A stretch of 16,644 bases of DNA, taken from contig CAAHEJ010000114.1 in the NCBI GenBank assembly GCA_900772495.1, forward strand, positions 1 to 16,644. Direction: 5' to 3'. The DNA comes from an uncultured Campylobacter sp. (GTDB lineage Bacteria > Campylobacterota > Campylobacteria > Campylobacterales > Campylobacteraceae). Shown piece after piece: positions 1 to 7,524 of the stretch (its first letter is position 1; every line of letters starts with the position of its first letter). The notes under the pieces are model-generated. The model saw only the letters and a program-made list of their open reading frames with translations, did no database searches and had not been told where the DNA came from. The translations under genes were made by a program, and so were the position numbers.

Positions 1-888
1 GTGGTTATTGAAAACGATAAAATTCAAAAAATCGTTGAATTTAAAGACGCCACAGAACAAGAAAGGCTCATAAATGCGTGCAACAGCGGAGTTTATGCCT
101 TTGAAAGCGCCATTTTAAAAGAACTTTTACCCAAAATCAACAACCAAAACGCCGCAAAAGAGTATTATCTTACTGACATTGTAGCCCTAGCAAACGAAAA
201 GGGCGAGTTTGTATCACCCGTTTTTATTGATGAGGCTGAATTTATGGGCGTTAATGACAAATATGAGCTAGCAAAAGCCGAAAATTTAATGCAAGATGAG
301 TTTAAAATGACTTTGATGAAACAAGGTGTCATCTTTCACAACCCGCAAAGTGCTTTCATCAGCCTTGATGCCGTCTTTGAAGGCGAGTGCGAAATTTATG
401 AGGGCGTGCGCGTGGAGGGTAAATGTGTGCTGAAAAATGCTATCATCAAAAGCGGCAGCGTGGTGGAGGACAGCAGTATCGAAAACAGCGACATAGGACC
501 CTTAGCGCACATTCGTCCAAAGTGTAGCATTGTAAATTCACACATAGGCAACTTTGTAGAGTGTAAAAACGCTATTTTAAAGGGCGTTAAGGCTGGGCAT
601 TTAAGTTATTTGGGCGATTGCGAGATAGATGAGGGGACAAATGTGGGCTGTGGGACCATTACTTGCAACTATGACGGGCTTAAAAAGCACCGCACGACAA
701 TAGGCAAAAATGTTTTCATCGGCTCAGACACCCAGCTCATCGCGCCTGTAAATATAGCTAGCAAGAGCATTATCGCGGCTGGAAGTTGCGTTACAAGCGA
801 TGTGCCAAGCGGTTCTCTTTTCATCAACCGCGCAAAAAAACAAGTCATCAAGGATTATTTTTATCAAAAATTTGGAGTAAAAAAGTGA
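1..888 (+). CDS. glmU: GlmU, bifunctional UDP-GlcNAc pyrophosphorylase / glucosamine-1-P acetyltransferase (3' part)
   Basis: Partial gene: the first visible codon (GTG, V) is internal, and roughly the first 135 residues lie left of the window. GlmU acetylates glucosamine-1-P and then uridylylates it to UDP-GlcNAc, the cytoplasmic precursor of peptidoglycan and lipid A. The end of the uridylyltransferase domain is present: AAKEYYLTD (visible residues 51-59) and MGVND, whose N85 corresponds to the Mg-binding Asn of E. coli GlmU. From about residue 108 there is a left-handed beta-helix of hexapeptide repeats with the acetyltransferase signature: IGPLAHIRP (165-173), KAGHLSYLGD with the catalytic-type His at 200, and GCGTITCNYDG (216-226). 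The C-terminus (KDYFYQKFGVKK) is typical of Campylobacter GlmU. The stop codon is followed by a 70-nt gap before coaBC, which suggests co-transcription. Confidence 0.97.
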   Translation: MVIENDKIQKIVEFKDATEQERLINACNSGVYAFESAILKELLPKINNQNAAKEYYLTDIVALANEKGEFVSPVFIDEAEFMGVNDKYELAKAENLMQDEFKMTLMKQGVIFHNPQSAFISLDAVFEGECEIYEGVRVEGKCVLKNAIIKSGSVVEDSSIENSDIGPLAHIRPKCSIVNSHIGNFVECKNAILKGVKAGHLSYLGDCEIDEGTNVGCGTITCNYDGLKKHRTTIGKNVFIGSDTQLIAPVNIASKSIIAAGSCVTSDVPSGSLFINRAKKQVIKDYFYQKFGVKK

Positions 889-962
889 AATTTAGCACGC
901 AAAATTTAAATTTCAGCACAAATTTGAGCCTAAATTTGTGCCATTTTGGGGCAAAAAGATGA
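885..962 (+). other. 25-codon bridging mini-ORF between glmU and coaBC
   Basis: A GTG overlapping the glmU stop (GTGA, 885-888) opens a frame of 25 sense codons (MKFSTQNLNF...CHFGAKR). It ends in a TGA overlapping the coaBC start codon (ATGA, 959-962), so it joins the two genes end to end. It has no recognisable domain and no strong ribosome binding site of its own. It could carry ribosomes from glmU to coaBC by coupled reinitiation. It may equally be a chance frame, because a start codon followed by A always creates a TGA in the +1 frame. Confidence 0.25.
916..941 (+). repeat. 10-bp perfect inverted repeat (stem-loop) upstream of coaBC
   Basis: GCACAAATTT (916-925) and AAATTTGTGC (932-941) form a perfect 10-bp stem with a 6-nt loop. 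It sits in the glmU-coaBC gap, 17 nt before the coaBC ATG. The downstream sequence (CATTTTGGGG) has only a short T tract, so it is a poor intrinsic terminator. An attenuating or mRNA-processing hairpin is possible. It swallows a GTG at 938 that could otherwise be read as an upstream coaBC start. Confidence 0.5.
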
Positions 963-2119
963 AAAAAATTCTTCTTGCCATAAGCGGTAGCATAGCCTTT
1001 TACAAGGCTTATGAGCTGATTTCACTTTTTAAAAAAGAGGGCTTTAAGGTTAAGGTTTTATTAAGCGATGGGGCGTTGAAATTTGCGTCAAAAATGAGCT
1101 TTGAAGCCTTGTGTGATAGCGTTTTGTGTAGCGAAAATGAAAGCTGGGAAAATGATAAAAACCATATCGCTTTTAGCAAGGATTGCGATATAGTAGTCTT
1201 TGCACCCGCAAGCGTAAATTCCATAAACAAGCTAGCACAAGGCATAAGCGATAATGTTTTTATCCAAACGCTCATCGCCGCAAACGCACCGCTTATCATC
1301 GCCCCTGCGGCAAATACAAGAATGCTCCAACATTTCAGCACGCAAAATTCGCTCAAACTCTTACAAGAAAACGGTGCGCTTGTGATTGAACCAGAGTGCA
1401 AACTGCTTGCTTGCGGAGAAATGGGCGTTGGCGGCTTGGCTGAGCTTTGTCGCATTTTAGCTGTGGTAAAAAGGGAGCTTTTTAAGGACGAGTTTTTTGC
1501 GGGAAAAAATGTCCTTATCACAGGCGGCGGCACGAAAGAAAAGATAGATGAAGTCCGTTTTATAGGTAACTTTTCAAGTGGCAAAATGGCAAAAGCCCTA
1601 GCAGATAGCTTTTTTACGCTAGGTGCGAGCGTAAGGCTTTTAAGCTCCGTGCCTTTTGAAAATTTGCCTTATGAATGCGAGCTTTTTGAAAACGCTGATG
1701 AGCTTGAAAATTTGATGAAAAAGTATGAAAACGGGGATTTTTTGCTAATGTGCGCGGCTGTAAGCGATTTTGGGGCTGAATTTCACGCAGGAAAGCTCAA
1801 AAAAAGCGACTTTGAAAAGGGTTTAAATTTGCATTTAAGCCCAAAAAAAGATTTGCTAAAAAATTGCAAATTTAAGGGCAAAAAAATCGGCTTTAAGCTT
1901 GAATTTGGCGCACAAAATGCCGTTCAAAATGCTAAAAATGCGCTCAAAGAAAAGGCACTTGATATGATTTGCCTAAATGTCATCAGCAAGGACAATGCCG
2001 CCTTTGGAAGCGATTTTAACGCCTTTACACTCATCACAAAAGCAGGCATTAGCGAGCTTTCACGCAAGAGCAAAGCCGAGCTTGCCCTAGAAATCGCAAG
2101 GTGGTGCAAGAAGCTATGA
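959..2119 (+). CDS. coaBC: CoaBC (Dfp), phosphopantothenoylcysteine decarboxylase / phosphopantothenate-cysteine ligase
   Basis: Bifunctional coenzyme A enzyme, 386 aa. The CoaB half joins cysteine to 4'-phosphopantothenate and the FMN-dependent CoaC half decarboxylates the product. CoaC (about 1-180) shows LAISGSIAFYKAYE at the N-terminus, HIAFS with the catalytic-type His at 69, APAANTRM (115-122, the PxMN-type substrate motif, with Ala where Met is usual), and ACGEMGVGG with the catalytic Cys at 152. CoaB begins at ITGGGTKEKIDEVR (187-200), followed by NFSSGKM, CAAVSDF (265-271), GKLKKSD (278-284) and GFKLEF. The start is ATG 959, since MKKILLAISGS is the canonical N-terminus. An in-frame GTG at 938 would add seven residues, but it lies in a hairpin stem and lacks a ribosome binding site. 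The stop overlaps the next gene (ATGA). Confidence 0.96.
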   Translation: MKKILLAISGSIAFYKAYELISLFKKEGFKVKVLLSDGALKFASKMSFEALCDSVLCSENESWENDKNHIAFSKDCDIVVFAPASVNSINKLAQGISDNVFIQTLIAANAPLIIAPAANTRMLQHFSTQNSLKLLQENGALVIEPECKLLACGEMGVGGLAELCRILAVVKRELFKDEFFAGKNVLITGGGTKEKIDEVRFIGNFSSGKMAKALADSFFTLGASVRLLSSVPFENLPYECELFENADELENLMKKYENGDFLLMCAAVSDFGAEFHAGKLKKSDFEKGLNLHLSPKKDLLKNCKFKGKKIGFKLEFGAQNAVQNAKNALKEKALDMICLNVISKDNAAFGSDFNAFTLITKAGISELSRKSKAELALEIARWCKKL

Positions 2120-2736
2120 GTATCATCAACGCTACCTTACCCATACAGATGAAAGTCATCGCAAAGTCTGGTTTTAACAACTACACGCTTTTGCTTAACC
2201 ACAAAGAAGTAAGCACTAAAAGCCTTATCGAGCTTGAAATCGGCGCTGAATACCTAGCCGAGCTTTATACGAGCAAGGGCGGAGTCATCACCTTTAAAAA
2301 TCTTTACAAAAAGCCCTATATAGCGCACTTTGAAGAGGGTTTAGCGCTCATCGTGCGCCTTTTGGACGAGCCAAATTTTGATTTTAAGGCTTTTGTGCTA
2401 AATGCCTTGATGAACTGCACGGACTTAGCGAGCTTTCGCATTTACAAAGAAATGCTCTTTGCGTGCTTTAAAAACATTTATCACATACCATTTGTCTATG
2501 AGAACAAGCCTTGCTTGTTTCAGTTGCATTGTAATAGCGAAAAATGCGAGCTTTTTTTGATTTTCAGTGTGTTTGGAAACCTTAAATTCAGCATTTTTCA
2601 TTCTCAAAGCGAGCTTAAAACGCCATTTTTCAAGGTAATGGAGTTTTTAAAAAAGCATTTACAAACGCTCATAGTGCAAGAAAAGGGTATCGAACCTTTG
2701 TTTGAATTCAAAAGACGGCTGGATTTTAGGGGTTAG
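2116..2736 (+). CDS. Conserved-type hypothetical protein between coaBC and uppS
   Basis: 206 aa from ATG 2116, which overlaps the coaBC stop as ATGA; an in-frame GTG at 2101 would add five residues. I do not recognise a domain with confidence. The N-terminal part (about 1-60: LPIQMKVIAKSGFNNYTLLLNHKEV... IELEIGAEYLAEL) looks like a small beta-rich domain. The rest is mixed helix and strand with several Cys (CTD, CFKN, CLFQLHCNSEKCELF). There is no signal peptide or membrane segment, so it is probably cytoplasmic. From memory, C. jejuni carries an unnamed gene (Cj0823) at the same place between dfp and uppS. Coupling to coaBC and the 2-nt gap to uppS make it part of the operon, but its function cannot be deduced here. 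Confidence 0.85.
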   Translation: MSIINATLPIQMKVIAKSGFNNYTLLLNHKEVSTKSLIELEIGAEYLAELYTSKGGVITFKNLYKKPYIAHFEEGLALIVRLLDEPNFDFKAFVLNALMNCTDLASFRIYKEMLFACFKNIYHIPFVYENKPCLFQLHCNSEKCELFLIFSVFGNLKFSIFHSQSELKTPFFKVMEFLKKHLQTLIVQEKGIEPLFEFKRRLDFRG

Positions 2737-2738
2737 CG

Positions 2739-3407
2739 ATGAACAGACTCAATCATATAGCAGTAGTTATGGACGGCAACAGGCGCTGGGCACGTAAAAA
2801 TGGCTTTTTGGAAAAACTTGGCTACTCACAAGGCGTAAAAACCATCGAAACCCTTATGCGTGCGTGCGTAGAGGAAAAAATCTCAAATTTAAGCCTTTTT
2901 GCTTTCAGCACCGAAAACTGGGCGCGCCCAAAGGACGAAGTGGAATTTATCTTTCATCTTTTTGAAAAGGTGCTTGATGAGAACTTGCATTTGTTTGTCG
3001 AAAATAATATCCGCTTTCGAGCCATAGGGGATTTAAGCAGACTTGATGAAAGGCTGCGGGAAAAACTAAAAAACACTGAAAATTCAACCAAAAACTGCAC
3101 CTTGCTTTGCGTGAATGTGGCTATAAGTTATGGGGCAAAAGATGAGATAGTGCGAGCGGTGCAAAAAGCGATAGCACAAGGGCTTGAAATAAATGAAGCA
3201 AACATTAGCGCGAATTTGGATTTGCCTTTGGATGTGGATTTGATTTTGCGCGTGGGAAATGCGAAACGGCTTTCAAATTTCTTGCTTTGGCAGTGCGCTT
3301 ATGCTGAAATTTATTTTAGCGACACGCTTTTTCCGGGGCTTACAAAAAGGGAGTTTAAGCGCATTATCAAAGAGTATCACAAAAGAGAAAGGACCTTTGG
3401 CAAATGA
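2739..3407 (+). CDS. uppS: UppS, undecaprenyl diphosphate synthase (cis-prenyltransferase)
   Basis: 222 aa, normal for a short epsilonproteobacterial UppS. It condenses isopentenyl diphosphate onto farnesyl diphosphate to make the C55 carrier lipid for peptidoglycan and surface glycans. Cis-prenyltransferase signatures in order: HIAVVMDGNRRWAR (residues 6-19, catalytic Asp 12), SLFAFSTENWARPKDEV (52-68), and near the C-terminus RVGNAKRLSNFLLWQCAYAE followed by RERTFG. The first motif reads GNRRW where E. coli has GNGRW; I recall the same substitution in C. jejuni. ATG 2739 follows an AGGGG ribosome binding site 2 nt after the previous stop. Its own stop overlaps the next gene (ATGA, 3404-3407). 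Confidence 0.96.
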   Translation: MNRLNHIAVVMDGNRRWARKNGFLEKLGYSQGVKTIETLMRACVEEKISNLSLFAFSTENWARPKDEVEFIFHLFEKVLDENLHLFVENNIRFRAIGDLSRLDERLREKLKNTENSTKNCTLLCVNVAISYGAKDEIVRAVQKAIAQGLEINEANISANLDLPLDVDLILRVGNAKRLSNFLLWQCAYAEIYFSDTLFPGLTKREFKRIIKEYHKRERTFGK

Positions 3408-4348
3408 TTTTAGCCTTTGTTTTAGGACTTTGTTTTGGTTCTTTTATCTTTGCTTTTTATGAAAGATTTACGCACGGAAAAAGGCTTTTTACGGCGCGTT
3501 CTTTTTGCTTTTCTTGCGAAAAAAATTTGAAATTTTATCATCTTTTTCCGCTTTTTTCTTTCATTTTTTTGCGTGGCAAATGCGCGTATTGTGGGGCAAA
3601 AATCAGCCCTTTAAGCCCGCTTTGTGAGCTTTTGTGTGGGCTTTTGTTTGTTTTTGCTTATGAATTTAGTGCAAATGCCTTCGAATTTATCTTTTTGAGC
3701 CTTTATTTGTCAAGCTTGATTTTGCTCTCACTCATCGACATTAAATTTAAAGCCGTGCCTGAAATCTTACTTTGGGCAAATTTCATCTTCGCACTTTGCT
3801 TTGCCCTTGATATGCGCGAACTTTATGGCTTTTTCTTTTGGGGCGAGTTTAGCGGGGGTTTTGTGCTTTATTCTCTTTGTTTTATGGGCGGTATTTTTTT
3901 GCTAAAAAGCCTTATTTCTTGTCTTTTAAATCTTAAAAAACAGCACGAAAAACTTGAAAGTATGGGCGAAGCTGACATTTTGCTTATCGGCGCAATGGGC
4001 GGGATTTTAGGCTTTTTGGAGGGTTTTTTACTGCTTTTTGTCGCGTCTTTTTTTGGGCTTTTGTATCTTTTTGGCATTTTATTTTGGCACAAATTTAAGC
4101 TCAAAAACAACCCAAATTCAGCAAGCAAAATGAGTGATGAAATTTATTTAAATTCACAACACGAAAACGCTCTAAAATTTAAAAATCATTCTCAACAAAA
4201 AAGTTCAAAAAACGGCTTAAATTCACAAGATAAATTCACCCAAAATCAAAGCCAAAAAAATACAAATTTAAGCCACAACGCCTTGCCTTTTATTCCCTTT
4301 TTAAGCCTTGCTTTTCTCATCGTTTTTAGCATAAGGGGGCTTTGGTGA
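3404..4348 (+). CDS. Prepilin-type (A24) leader peptidase with a hydrophilic insertion
   Basis: 314-aa polytopic inner-membrane protein of the PilD/TadV-like A24 aspartic peptidase family, which cleaves prepilin or pseudopilin leaders. The N-terminal part has a short hydrophobic segment and a cytoplasmic loop with two CxxC pairs (C35/C38, C60/C63), as in zinc-binding PilD. The catalytic aspartates are probably D112 (LIDIKFKAVPE) and D191 (MGEADILLIGAMGG). The second motif is normally GxGD; here it is GEAD. Residues about 231-292 are an N/S/Q/K-rich, non-hydrophobic stretch between the last two membrane segments that I would not expect in the family. If the enzyme is active, likely substrates are the type II/IV-like pseudopilins of the Campylobacter transformation system. 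The start overlaps the uppS stop (ATGA) and the stop overlaps the next start (GTGA). Confidence 0.85.
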   Translation: MILAFVLGLCFGSFIFAFYERFTHGKRLFTARSFCFSCEKNLKFYHLFPLFSFIFLRGKCAYCGAKISPLSPLCELLCGLLFVFAYEFSANAFEFIFLSLYLSSLILLSLIDIKFKAVPEILLWANFIFALCFALDMRELYGFFFWGEFSGGFVLYSLCFMGGIFLLKSLISCLLNLKKQHEKLESMGEADILLIGAMGGILGFLEGFLLLFVASFFGLLYLFGILFWHKFKLKNNPNSASKMSDEIYLNSQHENALKFKNHSQQKSSKNGLNSQDKFTQNQSQKNTNLSHNALPFIPFLSLAFLIVFSIRGLW

Positions 4349-5367
4349 AACTTGCTTATCGTTATTTGCTAAACCACTTTTTAAGCACGAATTTATCGCT
4401 TTTTGGCGTGCTTTTTCTCATCGTATCGATGGTGTTTTTTATACAGCTTGCGAGAATGACGGCAAGCATTGAGATTAGCCTTTTTGACTTTTTTAAACTT
4501 TACAGCTTTATGATACCGCGCATTCTCATTTTTACCCTGCCGTTGAGTTTTTTCATCGCCCTTACGCTCACGCTTTACAGGCTTTCGCGCGAAAATGAAA
4601 GCATAGTGTATTTTACTTTGGGCTTTTCGCCAAGGCAAATGGGGCGGTTTTTTTTACGCGTTGCGGGCTTATTAAGTGCCTTTTGTTTGCTGATTTCGCT
4701 TGTTTTTATACCCGTTGCCCTTGTGCTTCAAAACAACTTTATCGACTATAAAAAAACCCAAGTTAAATTCAACATTAAAAGCGGAGAATTTGGGCAAAAA
4801 TTTTTAGACTGGCTGATTTTTATCGAGAAAGAAAATGACGGGCTTTATCAAAATATCATTATGTATCGTCCCCTTAAAAAGCTGGGCGAAAAAGAGCTAT
4901 TTATCATCGCCAAAGAAGGAATTTTAGAGCGAAATGAGCAGAGTTTGTCCTTTCGTTTAAGGCAGGGTAGCGTGTATGATTTTGAGCAAAATCAAACTTG
5001 GTATGCTGGACATTTTGATGACATAGTGATAAACACTCTCATTAGTGATGACATTGAGAGCAGGACACTTTTTGAGTATTACAAGGGCGTAAGCACGAGT
5101 CCAAAACGAGCGCAAGAATTTGTCATATACACACTCATCGCACTTTTTCCGCTTGCTAGCACGCTTTTTGCGCTTTCTTTTGGCATAGTTACTTACCGCT
5201 ATGATAAGGGCTTGGTGTATTTGAGTGTGTTTTTGGTTATAGGACTTTATTTTGGGGCTTTGAGCCTGTTTTATCAGCCGCCTTTACTTGCGATTTCGCT
5301 TATTTTTTGCGTTACTTTTGGGCTTAGTTTTTGGAATTTTTGGCGCAAAATTTTACGGCGTTATTAG
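4345..5367 (+). CDS. LptF/LptG-family permease (YjgP/YjgQ), lipopolysaccharide transport
   Basis: 340 aa. LptF and LptG form the membrane part of the LptB2FG ABC exporter that extracts lipooligosaccharide from the inner membrane and passes it to LptC/LptA. Membrane segments are visible at about 12-37, 57-79, 104-129, 258-282, 290-310 and 314-333. A periplasmic beta-rich domain lies between them (about 130-250, VKFNIKSGEFGQKF...). The cytoplasmic coupling helix RLSRENESIVYFTLGFSPRQM (about 79-99) matches the RExE...GfS pattern of this family. I cannot decide between LptF and LptG. The start is GTG 4345, overlapping the peptidase stop (GTGA) with AGGGGG 6-10 nt upstream; a TTG one codon earlier is less likely. 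It is the last gene before a probable terminator. Confidence 0.9.
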   Translation: MKLAYRYLLNHFLSTNLSLFGVLFLIVSMVFFIQLARMTASIEISLFDFFKLYSFMIPRILIFTLPLSFFIALTLTLYRLSRENESIVYFTLGFSPRQMGRFFLRVAGLLSAFCLLISLVFIPVALVLQNNFIDYKKTQVKFNIKSGEFGQKFLDWLIFIEKENDGLYQNIIMYRPLKKLGEKELFIIAKEGILERNEQSLSFRLRQGSVYDFEQNQTWYAGHFDDIVINTLISDDIESRTLFEYYKGVSTSPKRAQEFVIYTLIALFPLASTLFALSFGIVTYRYDKGLVYLSVFLVIGLYFGALSLFYQPPLLAISLIFCVTFGLSFWNFWRKILRRY

Positions 5368-5388
5368 GGTAAATTTATTTTTAAATTG

Positions 5389-5444
5389 AGCATTTTAAAG
5401 CGCAAATTTAAGCAAAAAATTTATTAAAATAAAATGCTTTTTTT
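5389..5444 (+). terminator. Probable intrinsic terminator of the glmU-lptF/G operon
   Basis: AGCATTTTA (5389-5397) pairs perfectly with TAAAATGCT (5430-5438), immediately followed by a T tract to 5444. The 32-nt loop can form a weaker inner AAATTT/AAATTT stem. It lies 21 nt after the LptF/G stop and before truA. The low GC of the stem lowers confidence. Confidence 0.45.
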
Positions 5445-5510
5445 GTAAATTTAAAAAAGAAAATTGCTGAATTTTTTATGCTAAATTTTAAGAAAAATTT
5501 AAGGAAATTT

Positions 5511-6233
5511 ATGAAAATCAAACTCATCTTTGCTTATGATGGTTCGCGTTTTCAAGGCTCAGCCACACAGCCACACGCAAACAGCGTGCAAGATGCGCTT
5601 GCAAACGCGCTTACGCATTTAGGCATTTTCGAAAGACCCCTTTTTGCCTCACGCACAGACAAGGGCGTGCATTCACTTGGCGCGGTAGCAAGCGTGCGGT
5701 GCGGGGAGCATTTTGATGATTTAAATTTGCTTAAAAATCAGCTCAACCGCTTCGCTCACCCGCACATTCACATAAAACGCATTGAAAAGGTAAGCGAAAA
5801 TTTCGAGGTTCGCTTTGATGCGAAAATGCGCGAGTATCGCTATATACTTAATCACAGCGAATTCAGCCCATTTTTAGCCCCATATTTTCACTTTTACCCC
5901 AAAATTGACATAGAAAAAACCAACGAAATTTTAGCCCACTTCACCGGCACACACGATTTTCGGCTTTTTTGCAAGCAAGCAGACACCCAAAAAAACAGCA
6001 TTCGCACGATTTTTTATGCTCGCGCTTACGCTTATAAAGATTTTTCTGTATTTAAATTCCGTGCAAATGGCTTTTTGCGCGCTCAAATCCGCTTTATCAT
6101 CTCTGCTGTGCTGCAAGTGCTAGCCAAAAAGCTCAGCCAAAGCGAACTTTTAGAGCAAATTTCATCTCAAAAAGCTCATATCCGCATACCCGCCCCACCA
6201 AATGGGCTGTATTTAAGCAAAATTTGGTATTAA
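5511..6233 (+). CDS. truA: TruA, tRNA pseudouridine(38-40) synthase
   Basis: 240 aa, normal length. It converts uridines 38-40 of the tRNA anticodon arm to pseudouridine. The catalytic Asp is D50 in ASRTDKGVHS, the family's RTDxGVH motif. Other landmarks are the N-terminal KLIFAYDGSRFQGS (YDG.xF.G), MREYRYIL, FTGTHDFRLFCK, FRANGFLRAQIRFI and the C-terminal PPNGLYLSKIWY. Start: ATG 5511 with AAGGA at 5501-5505, five nt away. An in-frame ATG at 5478 would add 11 basic residues (MLNFKKNLRKF) not expected in TruA. It lies after a probable terminator and so probably has its own promoter in the T-rich 5445-5500 stretch. It converges with pdxA, with a 22-nt gap and no clear terminator. Confidence 0.95.
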   Translation: MKIKLIFAYDGSRFQGSATQPHANSVQDALANALTHLGIFERPLFASRTDKGVHSLGAVASVRCGEHFDDLNLLKNQLNRFAHPHIHIKRIEKVSENFEVRFDAKMREYRYILNHSEFSPFLAPYFHFYPKIDIEKTNEILAHFTGTHDFRLFCKQADTQKNSIRTIFYARAYAYKDFSVFKFRANGFLRAQIRFIISAVLQVLAKKLSQSELLEQISSQKAHIRIPAPPNGLYLSKIWY

Positions 6234-6255
6234 AGGCTATAAAAAATAAAAAAGC

Positions 6256-7524
6256 TTATCTTAACCGAGCGCATCTTTGTTTGGCGAGATGTAAAGCCGT
6301 TTTTACTGCCTCTTTGTAGCTTTTTGTGGAGATTTTAGCCCTTGTGTAGGCTTTATCAAAAGCCGTTCCGTGGTCGACGCTTGTGCGGATTATCGGTAAA
6401 TTCAAACTTACATTGACACTTTTGTCAAAATACAAAGCCTTTAAGGGAGTCAAAGCTATATCGTGGCTCATACTCACAAGGCGGTTACAGCGTTTGAGCG
6501 CATTTTTGGTAAATGCAGTGTCAGCTACAAGCGGGTTTGGTTGGTAAAAATGCTGAATTTTCAGCTCTTTTTCGAGCTTTTGGGCTAAATTTTGATTTGA
6601 AAATTCGCTAGTTTGGCTTTTTTCTTTAAATTTGCGTGCTGAATTTGCGTTTTTTGGGGCGGTTGCGGACATTTTATTTTTAAAATCGCTTTCTAAACGC
6701 TCATTTTCTATCAAACGCACTAATAAAGCTTCTTTTGAGCCTAAATTACAAGCCTTTAACACGCTTTTTTGTTTTTGTGGGGCTGAATTTATAAAGCTTA
6801 GATAAAGGTTGCTTATGCGTAAAGCCTTTATAATACGGCTTTCTTCCTCGCCGCCTATCGTGCCAAAGTCGCTAGCGTGGGGATTAAAGGCTAAAACGCC
6901 TATGTTTTTAAAGTGGGTTTGGGCGTAAAAGTCGATGAAAAACTCGCAAAGTGCTGGCACTTGTATCTTTGCGCTTACTTCACTCAAAGGGATATGCTCG
7001 GTAAAAAGCCCCACAAAGAGCTTTTTGCACCCTAGCATCATAATGGCTTGTCGCTTAAAAAACTCGCTCAAAGCCTGCGTGTGTCCCTTGTAGGCTATGT
7101 CTGCTTCGCTCCACGCTTTTTTATGGATAGGTAGGGTGATTAAAGCCTTTGCAAAGCCCATTTTTACAAACTCACAAGCAAATTTAAAGCTAGCAAAGCT
7201 GTATGCGCCGCTTTTTGCATCTATTTGCCCAGCTTTAATAGCGAAATTTTCATCAAATTTACAAGCTAAATTTGCTTTAAAGTGTGAGCTGTCCTTATCT
7301 TTTGAAAACTCCATTTTTTCGGCATTTTTAAACTCCACACAATGAAAATGCTTTGGTTTTTTAAGTTTAAGCCTTTTTAGAGCTTGATTTAAAAGGCTTT
7401 TGTGTATGAAATAATAAGGCTGACAGAGCTTGCAAATAGATTTATGGCTTTGAAGTGCTATTTCTATGCCTATGCCGTTTATGTCGCCTATGCTGATGGC
7501 TATTTTTGGGCGTTTATTTGGCAT
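6256..7524 (-). CDS. pdxA: PdxA, 4-hydroxythreonine-4-phosphate dehydrogenase, with large insertion
   Basis: 422 aa, long for the family (E. coli about 330; C. jejuni, from memory, about 364). It oxidises 4-phosphohydroxy-L-threonine to the substrate that PdxJ joins with deoxyxylulose-5-P in the DXP-dependent vitamin B6 pathway. Motifs: ISIGDINGIGIEIAL (10-24), TLPIHKKAW (130-138), KGHTQALSEFF with metal ligand His 148, LFTEHIPL (173-180), FNPHASDFGTIGGEEE with His 216, MSHDIALTPLK with His 354, and RTSVDHGTAFDKA (380-392). The second and third metal histidines are 138 residues apart instead of about 55 in E. coli. The extra residues lie at about 238-322, hydrophilic and rich in N, S, K and Q. 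The start overlaps the pdxJ end by 11 nt, so the pair is co-transcribed. Confidence 0.95.
   Translation of the reverse strand: MPNKRPKIAISIGDINGIGIEIALQSHKSICKLCQPYYFIHKSLLNQALKRLKLKKPKHFHCVEFKNAEKMEFSKDKDSSHFKANLACKFDENFAIKAGQIDAKSGAYSFASFKFACEFVKMGFAKALITLPIHKKAWSEADIAYKGHTQALSEFFKRQAIMMLGCKKLFVGLFTEHIPLSEVSAKIQVPALCEFFIDFYAQTHFKNIGVLAFNPHASDFGTIGGEEESRIIKALRISNLYLSFINSAPQKQKSVLKACNLGSKEALLVRLIENERLESDFKNKMSATAPKNANSARKFKEKSQTSEFSNQNLAQKLEKELKIQHFYQPNPLVADTAFTKNALKRCNRLVSMSHDIALTPLKALYFDKSVNVSLNLPIIRTSVDHGTAFDKAYTRAKISTKSYKEAVKTALHLAKQRCARLR
6559..6813 (-). other. Hydrophilic insertion segment within pdxA
   Basis: This codes for PdxA residues about 238-322, between the NPHA/GGEE motif and the PNPLVADTAF motif, where E. 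coli PdxA has only about 25 residues. The composition is K/N/S/E/Q-rich with few hydrophobics in its second half, as expected for a surface loop. It contains two complete copies (6638-6646, 6782-6790) of the AAATTCAGC word, and a third (6552-6560) sits at its edge. Boundaries are approximate, set by comparison with remembered family motifs. Confidence 0.6.

Noticed and set aside
938..958. GTG 938 as the coaBC start (seven extra residues MPFWGKK)
   Set aside because: It lies in a hairpin stem without a ribosome binding site, and the family N-terminus begins at MKKILLAISGS.
1009..1584. 191-codon open frame antisense to coaBC
   Set aside because: The opposite strand has clear CoaC/CoaB motifs throughout. 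The antisense product has no domain and no ribosome binding site; long antisense frames are common opposite conserved genes.
5425..5430. TAAAAT as the truA -10 box
   Set aside because: It overlaps the stem of the probable terminator and is a common word in this AT-rich DNA. I could not choose between several equal candidates.
6234..6258. Terminator between the convergent truA and pdxA
   Set aside because: Only A/T runs and a six-base AAGCTT palindrome are present; no stable stem with a T tract.
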